Assembly: GCA_039105265.1 (NCBI GenBank)
Contig: JAPFFF010000018.1
Coordinates: 1,116,001 to 1,180,000 of the forward strand
Source of the DNA: Tritrichomonas musculus
Lineage: Eukaryota > Parabasalia > Tritrichomonadida > Tritrichomonadidae
DNA length: 64,000 nucleotides
Direction: 5' to 3'
Position numbers and translations under genes: made by a program
In this document: in pieces, positions 1-10,700 of the stretch
Layout of the letters: every line of letters begins with the position of its first letter
Position numbering within the stretch: position 1 is the stretch's first letter
The notes under the pieces: model-generated
Told to the model about the DNA's origin: nothing
Database searches by the model: none
What the model saw: only the letters and a program-made list of their open reading frames with translations

Positions 1-2363
1 GGACAGTATCTTTGATGCAAACAAGCAACATGAAACATGTGCGAACATGGAAAGACACTGACACTTGTTACAGATTCACCGAGATTGTGCTGCATTCCAC
101 AAACAGGACATATTGTTAAATGTGCAACAACACCCCAATTCCCAGGCCCACTTTCATTCAATGTCTTCAAATCAATCGGAGCTTGAGGTGCTGAGTTTTT
201 CTCACTAATAATTGCTGATTTGAGCCAAGGAGGAATTGTTTTTGATCCTTGAGATATCATAAACATTTCTAATTTAGATCTTAATTCAGCAACACATTCA
301 CTAATCTGTCTTTCCCACTCATAAATTTGTAATAAACGATGAGTTTCTTCAGGCGTGATATCGAAATCATCTTCACTAAATTGGTTTAAATCTATCACAC
401 TTTCGTACTCATTTGAATTAACATCATCATCGTCCAATTCCTCTAATTTGACATTATCTTCATTGTTATTATTTTCAATATTATTCTGATTATTATTAAC
501 GTCTTTATTTTCGACGTTACTATGATTTGCTTTTTTACGCTTACTTTGAAGAATACGGTTGGTTATCTTTGTATATTCACCAAAATAGAGTGAATCAACA
601 AGTTGTGGTTCTTCGACATTACATTCAAACATATCAACTTCGCTGAGGACTTTTTCAAATTCTTTTCTTCTTTCGCCAGTAAAATTATGAGCACGAAGAG
701 GAGGTGAATTAGCAACGCAAACTTCAATTGGCATTGAATCGAGTTTTGCAATCATTTTACAAAGTTCAGAATTTCCTAACTTACTTGCTTTTTGCACAAA
801 TTGAGCGGCTTCTTCTCTATCATTTACAATAGGGACGATATAATCAGGATCAATTTCATCAATCCATTTAATTCCACCTACAGGATCATTTATAACGTAT
901 GCTTCTATTTTCTTTTTAATTTGTTCATCAATAACTATCAAAGATCGCAATTCATACAATTTTGACATCATTTCAGGTGTAGGTATCGATACAGAAAGAA
1001 ACTCTGAAAAAAGAGCTGAATCAACATCTGATAATGGTTGTGGTTTGTTCATTAATTCTAACTTTTCTACATAATCACGAAAAGCATGATTATCTGTTTT
1101 ATCTTTGAGTTCAGCTAAAATTGATTCATCTGCAATTTTCTGCTCAATTACAGTTTCTTGAGCTTCTATAAACATTTGTTTCTTAATTAAGTAATTTACA
1201 TAAACTATAGGATTTTCGCATACTGAAAATAGCGAAATTTTGTTAGGAGAGAGAAACAAAACACGAGTTTTATCACTGGAAAAGCCAATAACATCCGAGA
1301 AATCAGGTAAAACTGAGACAAGTTTTGGCGGAGTTGGCGAAAGATCGATAATGTAACATAATTTATGAGACCCTGCAGAAATGAGAAATGGAGGACAAAG
1401 CATTAAATAATGGAGATCAGGCGAGATTTGATTTTCTGGATTAATTTCAAGGCCTTCTGCGGCAAATTTTAATGTAACTTTAATTTTACCTTCAAGGGAT
1501 GCAAGTGAAAGTTTTCCATCTGGCCTTGAAAGTAAAATTGCTTTGTATTCATTTGCATATAAACCACCAAAATCACCAGTTGGCGATTTTCTTCCTATTG
1601 GAGTAGTGTGTACGCCATAAACGTTATCTGGCGATTGAGCAGAGCTGTTGTCATTGCTGTTATCGTTGGCATTTGTATTGCTTTCGTTATTATGGTCATG
1701 AGCACTATTGTTGTTTTCATTGTTATTATTATTATTTACTGATGATGTTAATGAAGATAAGGTAGAAGCAGCACTGGTGATATATGATATATGATTGAGT
1801 GAAGATGATAATTTGTTTTCAATTTTTACATGCGATATTAAAATAGGCCCTTTTTGTGTTGCTGCAAGTAGTTTTGTATCATCAATTATAGATAATTGAT
1901 TAATTCCTCCAGGAAGAGTTGTAAACAAATCAGAGTTTTGATGCCGAATTAGCCATATTGACCCGGCATCATCACCTGCAAAAACATATGGAAGATTACG
2001 ATTAATTTTGGGAGGGGGCTCACATATCCATTGAACTGAAGTGGCTTGGTTTCCTTTCATATCAATTGAAAAAAATAAAGATGCAGATGTGAGCGGGTCT
2101 TCTATGAAATGAAGACCTTTTGCATCTCCAAGAATGAGCCATTTACCATTTGGGCTGAAAACAAGAAGTATTACGGCGTTTATAAGTGAAGAAAAAGATA
2201 TAACAATTGGTGGCGAATTGAATGGTGATTTATAAATATGAATGGTACCAGCTGATGTACCAAAAGCAATATAATCGCGAAAAAGATCACAACAAGTGTA
2301 TTTGAAACGAGATGCCCTACTTTGTACAGAATCAAGATCAACAAGAGTAAAAAACGAAGACAT
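1..2363 (-). CDS. WD40-type beta-propeller and RING-H2 trafficking protein (HPS5- or VPS18-like), 3' end missing
   Basis: The minus-strand frame is open from an ATG at 2363 to the window edge, about 787 codons, so the C-terminus is lost. The N-terminus has beta-propeller-like blades (LDSVQSRASRFKYTCCD, then IAFGTSAGTIHIYK, then FSPNGKWLILGDAKG and FAGDDAGSIWLI). A low-complexity Asn/Ser insert lies near 1640-1740, followed by a helical region. Near the visible end is a RING-H2 signature (CPVCG at about residue 752, then FPCSHMFHVAC). Propeller plus helical solenoid plus terminal RING is the plan of class C/HOPS subunits such as VPS18, VPS41 and VPS8. The propeller start also resembles the BLOC-2 subunit HPS5. 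A role in endolysosomal tethering is therefore likely, but the exact subunit is not resolved. The next gene, on the same strand, ends about 225 bases upstream of this start. Confidence 0.6.
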   Translation of the reverse strand, partial: MSSFFTLVDLDSVQSRASRFKYTCCDLFRDYIAFGTSAGTIHIYKSPFNSPPIVISFSSLINAVILLVFSPNGKWLILGDAKGLHFIEDPLTSASLFFSIDMKGNQATSVQWICEPPPKINRNLPYVFAGDDAGSIWLIRHQNSDLFTTLPGGINQLSIIDDTKLLAATQKGPILISHVKIENKLSSSLNHISYITSAASTLSSLTSSVNNNNNNENNNSAHDHNNESNTNANDNSNDNSSAQSPDNVYGVHTTPIGRKSPTGDFGGLYANEYKAILLSRPDGKLSLASLEGKIKVTLKFAAEGLEINPENQISPDLHYLMLCPPFLISAGSHKLCYIIDLSPTPPKLVSVLPDFSDVIGFSSDKTRVLFLSPNKISLFSVCENPIVYVNYLIKKQMFIEAQETVIEQKIADESILAELKDKTDNHAFRDYVEKLELMNKPQPLSDVDSALFSEFLSVSIPTPEMMSKLYELRSLIVIDEQIKKKIEAYVINDPVGGIKWIDEIDPDYIVPIVNDREEAAQFVQKASKLGNSELCKMIAKLDSMPIEVCVANSPPLRAHNFTGERRKEFEKVLSEVDMFECNVEEPQLVDSLYFGEYTKITNRILQSKRKKANHSNVENKDVNNNQNNIENNNNEDNVKLEELDDDDVNSNEYESVIDLNQFSEDDFDITPEETHRLLQIYEWERQISECVAELRSKLEMFMISQGSKTIPPWLKSAIISEKNSAPQAPIDLKTLNESGPGNWGVVAHLTICPVCGMQHNLGESVTSVSVFPCSHMFHVACLHQRYC

Positions 2364-2588
2364 TTCAACAATTTTTTTTGATTCTATAAACTTTTTGAAA
2401 ACATATTTAGCCGATATTAAAACTTTATAAGCAAAAAGATCGGCTAAATCACGAATTTCTATGAAGTAATAAAAAAAATAATTCATCAAAATATCTTTAT
2501 AATAATTAAATAAAAAATGATAGTGAAATTAAAGCCTGATATGATATTATGAAATCAACAAATGGTATATATTATAATCCTAAGCATT

Positions 2589-3395
2589 TTAGTTATCTCC
2601 AGTTGAAATAGAGTTTAAAATGACATTTCGGAAAAATATATCTTCAGTTGAATAATGATTTGAAGCATCTTTTTCAATAGAATCAAACAAGATTTTATTT
2701 GGATCGTTTTGTTCTGAAATAAGTTCATCAACATCAACTCCATAATTTATTAAATCAATATGTAATGAGTAATTTAAATGCCGTTGATTAGGATAAAAGT
2801 TTGGTGGAAAATAATTCATAGCAGGAGTACCAGTGTTATTATTATTATCATTTAATTCATTTGACCTATTAGTGGAATCATCATAATCTTCTTTTCTGAA
2901 TTCGTCAGGATTTAAGCTACAATTTTTCTCCATCATTTCATCTTCATATTCCTTTTCTTTTTCTATTCTCATTTTTTCTTCAGCATTTCTTTTTTTCAGA
3001 ATTTCTTCAGGGGTATCATCAAATATTGGTCCTTGAACTTGGCGGAATTCACTATAGTATGGATAATTATAAAATTGCTCATTGGGTTCTGTATTATTCA
3101 TTATACGCTTTCCGCTACGAAGGGTATTTAAAAGAATTTTGGTAGGGAGGAAATCGACCATATCTGGCTGATATCCACGCCTTTTTAGTTCAGATTGTAT
3201 TAAGTCTCGAGGAAGCTGAGCGAGATCATTTATCCCATCTAAAACATTAATATCGAATTCTGTATCGAAGGAAAAAGGACTTGTTTGTGATTCTTTTTTA
3301 TTGTTGCTTGATTTGCTTGAAGATTGTTTTTTGTTTGCATCAGTGCCTACATCTATTAATGGCTTTTTAATTGGCTTACGCTTTATTCTACTCAT
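2589..3395 (-). CDS. Hypothetical charged protein, 268 residues
   Basis: I do not recognise a family. The first ATG is at 3395 (MSRIKRKPIKKP). The open frame reaches to about 3422, but only through a GTG, so the ATG is taken as the start. The N-terminus is Lys/Arg-rich and could act as a nuclear signal. The middle contains LPRDLIQSELKRRGYQPDMVDFLP, a compact helical stretch vaguely like a SAP motif. A strongly charged helix follows (EEILKKRNAEEKMRIEKEKE), then an Asn-rich linker and a folded-looking C-terminus ending ILNSISTGDN. It has no signal peptide or membrane segment. It is transcribed away from the CK2 gene across a spacer of about 820 bases. A nuclear role is only a guess from the basic N-terminus. 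Confidence 0.65.
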   Translation of the reverse strand: MSRIKRKPIKKPLIDVGTDANKKQSSSKSSNNKKESQTSPFSFDTEFDINVLDGINDLAQLPRDLIQSELKRRGYQPDMVDFLPTKILLNTLRSGKRIMNNTEPNEQFYNYPYYSEFRQVQGPIFDDTPEEILKKRNAEEKMRIEKEKEYEDEMMEKNCSLNPDEFRKEDYDDSTNRSNELNDNNNNTGTPAMNYFPPNFYPNQRHLNYSLHIDLINYGVDVDELISEQNDPNKILFDSIEKDASNHYSTEDIFFRNVILNSISTGDN

Positions 3396-4214
3396 TAAAA
3401 TTTTAAAATTTTGAAATTTCACAAGTGAAGTTTTTTTCTGAATTCATGGAAAAAATTAAATGCATAAATACAATTGAATTCATTCATTTTTATATCTTCA
3501 AATATAATTGATAAATATGCAAAATTGCTTTATTTATATAATAATAAACAGAACATAAAAATATATTATCTTTTGGATGATAATTCTATAGTAATAAGAA
3601 ATTTACCTGAAATTATCTTCAGATTGAACAGCTTTTGGGAGTCAATCACCGACAACATATTCCATTTTTAGTCACACCAGGTTTTCATTTTTAAAAAGTT
3701 AATAAAAAAGTTTGATTGATATTTGTAGATAAATGATTAATTTTTTGAATTCTAAAAAATAATATTCTTATATTGAATAATCACATTGAAGACATTGTAT
3801 TAATATAATCAGTAGAATATTTCTCTTCATCCCCTAATCAATTGGCATCAATGAGTCAGATGATTGACTCAGAAAATTCCCCATTAAATTCTTTTTCTAA
3901 TAATTTCGGATAAATTATTTTATTATACAGAAGAAACTCTTCTGGGTTTTTAAATATTAGCTCTCAAAATTAGAATTAAAGTAACATGTTTAAAAAATAT
4001 ATTATCTAAAATAACATTAATTTATTATATTATTAAAATTAGAAAAAGAATAATTGACATTCAATATATCTTCATTTTCAGAATAAGACATCATAGATTT
4101 GAAATTGATAGATCATTTGAATGTTAATTCAATTTATACATAAAAAGGATATGTTATATCAACTTTTTCAATTAATAAACCACTCAAAATTAGGAAAAAT
4201 AGAATCGAGATAAA
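3396..4214. other. Intergenic spacer between divergent genes
   Basis: This AT-rich spacer separates the minus-strand unknown gene from the CK2 gene and must hold both promoters. A CACTTGT stretch just upstream of the 3395 ATG (minus strand, about 3421-3428) could be a trichomonad initiator of TCAYTW type, but the match is short. Short open stretches here look like chance. Confidence 0.5.
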
Positions 4215-5285
4215 ATGACTCAGGATCATCCAGAATATCTCGAAATTACGGAATCTAGAATTTACAAAGACGTGAACAAAAAACTTGGGAACAGTTCTAG
4301 TTTTGTTGACAAATTTGAAATAAATATTGGTAACATTCGTAATTATCAATTAATTTGTCCAATTGGCAGCGGAAAATATTCAACAGTTTTTTATGGAAAA
4401 ATAAAGAAGAAGAAAGAAGAACCGAAAGCAAACGAAAAAATCAAACCGCAAAAATGCGCAATTAAAATTCTAAAATTCATATCTTTTCAAAGAATCAAAA
4501 GAGAAATATGCATTATTGACTATCTTCAAGGAATTCCAAACATCGTTAAACTTTTTGACTCTGTGAGGGATTTGCAATCAAAGACAATCTCAATCATTAC
4601 TGAATATGATGAACCAATAAACATCGCAAATTTTTACCCCACATTAACACTTGATGAAATTCGTCATCTTATGTTTAATCTACTTGTAGCTCTTGACTTA
4701 TGCCACAAAAAAGGAGTTATGCATAGAGACGTCAAACCAGGAAATATCATTATCAGACCCGATAGAAATAATCTTTTTTTAATCGACTGGGGATTAGCTG
4801 AATTTTATTTCCCAAATCAACGTTATTCTACCAGAGTTTCAACATTAAGGTATAAGGCACCTGAATTATTATTAAACTATGAATATTATGATTATGGTGT
4901 AGACATTTGGGGAGCAGGAGTATCATTTGGCGAAATGCTTGTCAAATATCCGTTTTTCGAAGGTAGAAATCTACATGAAATGATAGCATGTATAACTTCT
5001 CTTTGGGGACTTGATAAAATGATTAATTATTTTGGCCGATATGGCCTCGCTGTTTTGCCAGAAACAATTCAATTATTCCCAAAAAATCCAGAATCTCAAT
5101 GGGATAAAGTTATTTCGTCTACACGATCAATGAAAAGGGATAATGAAGCATTTGATCTTTTGAAAAAATTACTTACAATTGATCATGCTGAAAGAATCAC
5201 AGCAAAAGAAGCTTTAATGCATCCTTTCTTTGATTCCATCAGAGATGAATTATGCATTAAATGCAATTATGTATTTGATGATTAA
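4215..5285 (+). CDS. Casein kinase 2 catalytic (alpha) subunit
   Basis: This is a Ser/Thr kinase of the CMGC group, 356 residues, close to the usual CK2 alpha length. It has a glycine loop (IGSGKYSTVFYG, residues 50-61), the lysine in CAIK (K84), the catalytic loop HRDVKPGN (H170-D172) and a metal-binding DWG (191-193). DWG in place of DFG is a hallmark of CK2 alpha, as are RVSTLRYKAPELLL and YDYGVDIWGAGVSFGEM. All catalytic residues are present, so it should be active. CK2 normally pairs with a beta subunit and phosphorylates acidic Ser/Thr sites in nucleus and cytoplasm; no beta subunit is in this window. The basic cluster that binds acidic substrates in other CK2s is partly replaced by KIKKKKEEPKANEK, an insertion between the glycine loop and the lysine. 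The ATG at 4215 is the first in frame. Confidence 0.93.
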   Translation: MTQDHPEYLEITESRIYKDVNKKLGNSSSFVDKFEINIGNIRNYQLICPIGSGKYSTVFYGKIKKKKEEPKANEKIKPQKCAIKILKFISFQRIKREICIIDYLQGIPNIVKLFDSVRDLQSKTISIITEYDEPINIANFYPTLTLDEIRHLMFNLLVALDLCHKKGVMHRDVKPGNIIIRPDRNNLFLIDWGLAEFYFPNQRYSTRVSTLRYKAPELLLNYEYYDYGVDIWGAGVSFGEMLVKYPFFEGRNLHEMIACITSLWGLDKMINYFGRYGLAVLPETIQLFPKNPESQWDKVISSTRSMKRDNEAFDLLKKLLTIDHAERITAKEALMHPFFDSIRDELCIKCNYVFDD

Positions 5286-5371
5286 TGAAGATTATACTAT
5301 TTAAGGATGAAATGATAACTCTTGTTTATCTTGTTTGTATCGGGATATTTAAGTTTTTTAAATAAAGTTCG

Positions 5372-5400
<29 letters not shown>
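5372..5400 (+). repeat. 29-base T homopolymer
   Basis: An uninterrupted T tract lies between the CK2 and tubby-like genes. Similar tracts occur at 18383-18413 and 26640-26659, so this is a recurrent spacer feature, prone to length error in assembly. Confidence 0.9.
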
Positions 5401-5402
<2 letters not shown>

Positions 5403-5529
5403 TAGAATTTTGTATAAAATCACGTTTTTTATTTTTTCTGATTTTGAATAATTTATTCAAAAAATTCAAAAGTTAATATTCTCAATACTAAAATCTTTCC
5501 ATATTTTATTTCTTTCAAGCTTTCCTTAG

Positions 5530-7167
5530 ATGAGCTTATTGACAATTTCATTTGATAATGAATATAGTTCGTATAGTGAAGAAAGAACAAAAATATCTCC
5601 AAAACCACCAGTTCAAAAGAGTAGACAAATAGGACGACCTGGCTTTAGGAGACCAATTCCAAAACGAGCTGATGGCGCATCTCAAAGCACACCAAATCAA
5701 ATAAAAACATTAGAAAATAAACCCGAGTTACCTCCAAATACAAAAAAAGATCTCATTTCACCAAAACCATCACTTAAAACATCAACTGTAGCTTCAAATA
5801 ATTTACCAATACGCCAACGTCAAAGCAGCCAACCGAATTTAAATAAAGGAAAATATCAAATTAATTCCACAAAAAATGATAACAATTACAGTTATTATGA
5901 TGATCAGTATGATTACTCATATGATGATTACTCAAATTCACTTAAACAAAAGAATAACCAGCCTTCAATTAATTCTCCACCAATTAGATCAGCACATTCA
6001 TCTAATCTTCCAAATCAAAGACAATTTAAATCACCAAAAGATAAATTAAATGTACCATCTAATCCCTCCACAATAAGACAAAAAAAAATACAATCATCGG
6101 AATCATATCCCAACTCTGGCTCAGATCATGAAATAAACCGTGAGAACATACTTCAGACCCAAAACAACCAAACGCACGAACATTTTCTTCGTAAACCAGC
6201 TTTGTCACCGACAATGAGTGAAAATATTAGAAATAATAATGACAATAATCAAAATAATATGAAATCGAACCATAAAAGTAATAGTAATAACTTCAATAAC
6301 AATAATAATAACAATAACAATTTCAATAACAATAACAATAATAATAATTTCACCACCACTAATAATAATGACAATTTCAACAACAATAACAATAATAATA
6401 GTAATAATAATAATTTTAATATCAATAATAATAATAATTATAATATAAATTCTAATCCAAACAATAACAATAACAATAATGCCAGCAATAGAAACAATGA
6501 AAATAGTATTGTTACTTTAAATAGCAACAGTAACCAAAATTTGGTCAGTATGCCAATTACAAGCAATATTCCGACAAGTGCAACTCTTAATGATCCTGTA
6601 AGTTACAGGTTAACTCGGTCAAACAATGTTTCTTTACATGGAAAAACTATACATTTCCAACTATATCAAGGAGGGAGACCTCTTCTACATACAAAGATTA
6701 AATCAATAAAAGGAAAAGGCGTTTGCTATGTAAGCTCAGGTGCAGAACTTCATTTTAAGCAAAAACAATATTTAGGAGCCATTTTATATGCTAATAATGG
6801 ATGTACTTTTTCTATTCGGAATAATAACGAATATGGAGAAGAAATAATGACAATTCTATACAAAGAAGGGATTGATGGATCCCCTAGAAAAATGTATGTA
6901 TATTTTCCAACTCCTTATAAAAATGTTCCTCAAAAACTATATAATAGACAGGCTGTTCTTAATGATACAAATTCTTGGGTTCTTGATATGAAAGGGAGGT
7001 TCACTATTAAAAGCATCAAAAATTGTGTAATTGTTGATGAAAATGATAATGAATTTGCTTATATAATGAAGGTAGAAAAGGATACATTAGGAATAGAAGC
7101 TAGAGAAGAATTCTCTGAATTAATGATATTTGCATTTGGACTAAGTTCCTTTTTTTGTAAAGTGTAA
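5530..7167 (+). CDS. Tubby-like protein with a long Asn-rich N-terminus
   Basis: 545 residues. Residues 1-350 are disordered, with Pro/Ser-rich and Tyr/Asp-rich stretches and long asparagine runs (nt 6230-6500). Residues of about 355-545 match the tubby C-terminal domain: the opening strand DPVSYRLTRSNNV, a middle with MYVYFPTP, then NDTNSWVLDMKGRFTIKSIKNCVIVDENDNEFAYIMKVEKD, and the closing helix FSELMIFAFGLSSFF. This is the Tub pattern of a fibre-forming barrel around a hydrophobic central helix. Tubby domains bind phosphoinositides and, in other eukaryotes, link membrane signalling or cargo transport to the nucleus or cilium. Trichomonads carry several proteins with this plan. The ATG at 5530 is the first in frame. 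I see no membrane segment. The tubby assignment is firm; the cellular role is inferred. Confidence 0.85.
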   Translation: MSLLTISFDNEYSSYSEERTKISPKPPVQKSRQIGRPGFRRPIPKRADGASQSTPNQIKTLENKPELPPNTKKDLISPKPSLKTSTVASNNLPIRQRQSSQPNLNKGKYQINSTKNDNNYSYYDDQYDYSYDDYSNSLKQKNNQPSINSPPIRSAHSSNLPNQRQFKSPKDKLNVPSNPSTIRQKKIQSSESYPNSGSDHEINRENILQTQNNQTHEHFLRKPALSPTMSENIRNNNDNNQNNMKSNHKSNSNNFNNNNNNNNNFNNNNNNNNFTTTNNNDNFNNNNNNNSNNNNFNINNNNNYNINSNPNNNNNNNASNRNNENSIVTLNSNSNQNLVSMPITSNIPTSATLNDPVSYRLTRSNNVSLHGKTIHFQLYQGGRPLLHTKIKSIKGKGVCYVSSGAELHFKQKQYLGAILYANNGCTFSIRNNNEYGEEIMTILYKEGIDGSPRKMYVYFPTPYKNVPQKLYNRQAVLNDTNSWVLDMKGRFTIKSIKNCVIVDENDNEFAYIMKVEKDTLGIEAREEFSELMIFAFGLSSFFCKV

Positions 7168-7767
7168 ACTTATATTATTTTAATGACTTTTGATATTTTT
7201 GTTTAATTTTTAGAGAATTTGATTTTACACCAACAGCAATGCCCAATGTTTTTTTTTTTTTTTAAATCGAATTACATATTTCAAATTATTATTACTAAAA
7301 CAGCAATGCTACAATTTAGTAGATTTTGTGAATTATTAAACAGCAAAAATGACATCATACTTACTTTATATTAATCATTTGTAAAATTGCATTATATCGA
7401 TTCTTTGAATTTTTTTTCAATCAAATGATTTATTTCTTTTTGATTTAAATCATTTTTCATTTTTTTTCAAATCCATATTTTATTGAAATAGTCAAAAATA
7501 TGGTTTTAGGCATATTGGATATGAGGAGCTAAAAAATATGTTGTAATAGAAATGATTTGATGATTAATGTTTTTATTATATTTTTTTATAAAAATACAAA
7601 GTATATAAAAAGATAAAGCTATTTTATTCTTTTATTTTTATTGAAATCTTTGAAAATGACATTTTAGCCAAAAAGTACATAATGGCATTCAACTTTTTCT
7701 TTGTGAATTTTCAATTGAATAATTTCAATTATTTGAAATAAAATAACGAGATTAAAATCGATCAAAA
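7168..7767. other. Intergenic spacer
   Basis: AT-rich spacer with a T run near 7250-7263 and a few short echoes such as ACAGCAATG at two places. I see no gene or clear signal. Confidence 0.5.
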
Positions 7768-10700
7768 GTGACTGATTTCATCCAACTTTACACTACTAAC
7801 GATATAAACACCGCCCCTTCAGATAGCTTTTCTTATCCAGTCGATGCTTATGGTGCCGAGATTCAAATGGAAGCAATGCGCAATTTACATATGAGTTTTG
7901 ATCCACACTACTCTGTCTTTTTAGCAGGGCCAAACGTTGAACCTCAAAAATTGAAGAGCAAATATACACTTCGTTCTCTTGGTGCATCAAGTGGGATGGT
8001 TTTATATGTATTACTTACTGATCCAAAGCCAAATTCATCGATACCAACTAATACACGCCCTCTTAATGGACAAACATTTCTTCCTCGTTTAAATACTTCG
8101 CATTCAAACAAAGGACCAGTATTAAATAAGCTCTCAACTCCAGGAGCACCTTCTTTACGTCCTCAAATTACATCAGATTTAGCACCAAAACCAATACCTT
8201 TAATTATGCAAAATAAAGGATTAAAATCAAATCAAATTTTAGCTAATAAGCCAAGTGATAACATACCTAATCACCCTTTTTTAAATAGTTCAGTCCAACG
8301 TGGACATGCTCAAAATTTATCTTCTTTAAAAAGCCAGATACCATATCCAAAACCTTCAAATAATAATAATAATAATAATAATAATGCCAATAATCAAATC
8401 GGAAACCCAACAAACGAAAATATTAAAAAGAATCCATCATTTGATGAAGATCCAAATTCTTCATCAGAGTTAGCGCCGTATTTATTTAAAGAAACAGATT
8501 TTGATATTATAAAGACAAATCATTCATTTTCGATTGCTACAGAAAAATCCACAGGAATAACTTATGCAATCAAAAAATTAAAAGGGCAAATACAAACCGA
8601 AAAATTATTCAAAGAATTTCTAAATATTTTTAATGCTGAAGCGGGATGTGTTCTTCATATTGAAGGTCTTATTCAAAATCCTCCGTCGATTATCTACGAA
8701 TATTCGTCATATGGCTCATTAGAAAATATCCTTGATGCTGAATGCATAATGGAATCTCCAGATGAGTGGGATTCCACAGCAAAAATGATAACATTATTTG
8801 GGATTGCTGAAGGAATGCGTGAACTTCATTCAAAACGAATTATGCATCGAAATCTAAAGCCGTCAAATATCATTTTTGATGATCATTTATTCCCCAAAAT
8901 AGGTGATGCTGGTTTTACTCGTGAATATGAACATAATCCTTCATATATGGCTCCAGAAATGCTTTCAGGAGGTCCCTACAAGTCGAAAGTAGATATATTT
9001 GCATATGGAATGATAGTTTACCAATTAATTTCAGAAAAACCTCCCTTTGAACCATCTGTCTCGTTCCATCAGATCAAGAAGTTCATATTAGCAGGCAAAA
9101 GACCTAAAATCCCAGATAATGTCCCACCAAATTATTCCTCTCTCATAGAAAACTGTTGGAATCAAGATCCGACAGTTCGACCAAGTTTCAATTCAATTGT
9201 AGAAATGTTTGTTAAAGGCTCTCTTAACTTTCCGGATGCTGATCTAGATGCATTTAAAGATTTCCAGAACACTTTCACTCCCCAGTATGATCCCGAACGT
9301 GCAAAAGTAACACCGATACAAAAAAGTGCCAAACAAGGCAATTCAGAGAGCCAGCTCACTTTTTCTCGTTATTTGATGCGTGGCATTGGAGTTGTGAAGA
9401 ACATGAAAGAAGGCGTCAAATATCTAAAGATGAGTGCCGATAACGGTAACGACAAAGCCCAATTTTTATTTGGCCGACTTTTGCTACGGTTTGACAAGCA
9501 AGTTGACGAAGCGACCAAATATCTTCTCAAATCCGCAACCAGTGGCAATTCTCATTCCAAAGCACTTCTATCATATTTGCAGCACGGGCCATCATCCACA
9601 ACCGTTTCTTCCAACGCTTCACAAACCGACATAACCGCCCTCCTAGAGCGCGCAGCGGATCTTAAGAAGAAGGATCCGCAAGAGAGCTTCAACTGCTTCA
9701 AGAAGGCTGCTGATCTTGGCAACTCTAAAGCGCAGCTCCAAGTTGCGCTAGCCTACCACAACGGCCAGATGGGCGTCACAAAAGACCTCACTGAAGCCAA
9801 CAAGTACTACAAGCTTGCCGGCGACCAAGGGAATGCGAAAGCTCTCTGCAACCTAGCGTTCAACATGCAGAACGGCAATGGCATAGCAAAAGACGTTAAG
9901 CAAGCCAACGAACTTTTTCTGAAGAGCTCAGAAAAAGGCTACAGCACTGCGCAGTACAACTACGGCTGCAATCTGATGAACGGCGTTGGAGTTGACCAGA
10001 ACCAGAAGGAAGCCAACAAGTACTTCAAGCTCGCAGCGGACAACGGCCATTCACAGGCGATGATGACTTATGCAACGAACCTCTCCAAGGGCATCGGCAT
10101 CGGCAAGAATCTGACCGAAGCGAACAAGTACATCAAGCTGGCAATCGACGCCGATGAGAAGAACGTTAATGCACTTTTTCTGTACGCTAACAATTTATTG
10201 AATGGAAACGGAATTGAGAAGAACCCAGAAGAGGCCAACAAGTACTACAAGAAGGCCGCCGACTTGGGGCACTCGAGGTCGATGTTCAACTATGCCTTCA
10301 ACTTGCAGAAAGGAATCGGATTCGACCACAAAGACGTTGTCGAAGCAAACAAGTACTACAAGATGTCAGCGGACCTCAAGTACCCAGTTGCGCAGTACAA
10401 CTACGCCATCAACTTGGAGAGCGGAAACGGAGTCGACAAAGACGTGGCCGAGGCAAACAAGTACTACAAAATGGCTGCCGATCTCGGCAACTCAAACGCG
10501 CAGTACAGCTATGCTATGAACTTGATCAAAGGAGTCGGCGTTCAAACAAACATCGACCTTGCAAACAAATACCTGAAGAAGAGCGTCGATCAAAAGAACC
10601 ACCGCGCGCAGTACCAATACGCGCTCCACCTGCAGAAGGGAACAGGCGTTGAGCAGGACAGGAAGTTAGCAAACGATCTCTTAAAATTAAGCGCAGATCA

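Noticed and set aside
3474-3671. 65-codon open frame in the divergent spacer
   Set aside because: Too short and AT-driven; it overlaps the probable promoter of the minus-strand gene.
10202-10519. 105-codon Thr/Arg-rich plus-strand frame inside the Sel1 region
   Set aside because: A shifted-frame shadow of the GC3-rich Sel1 repeats.
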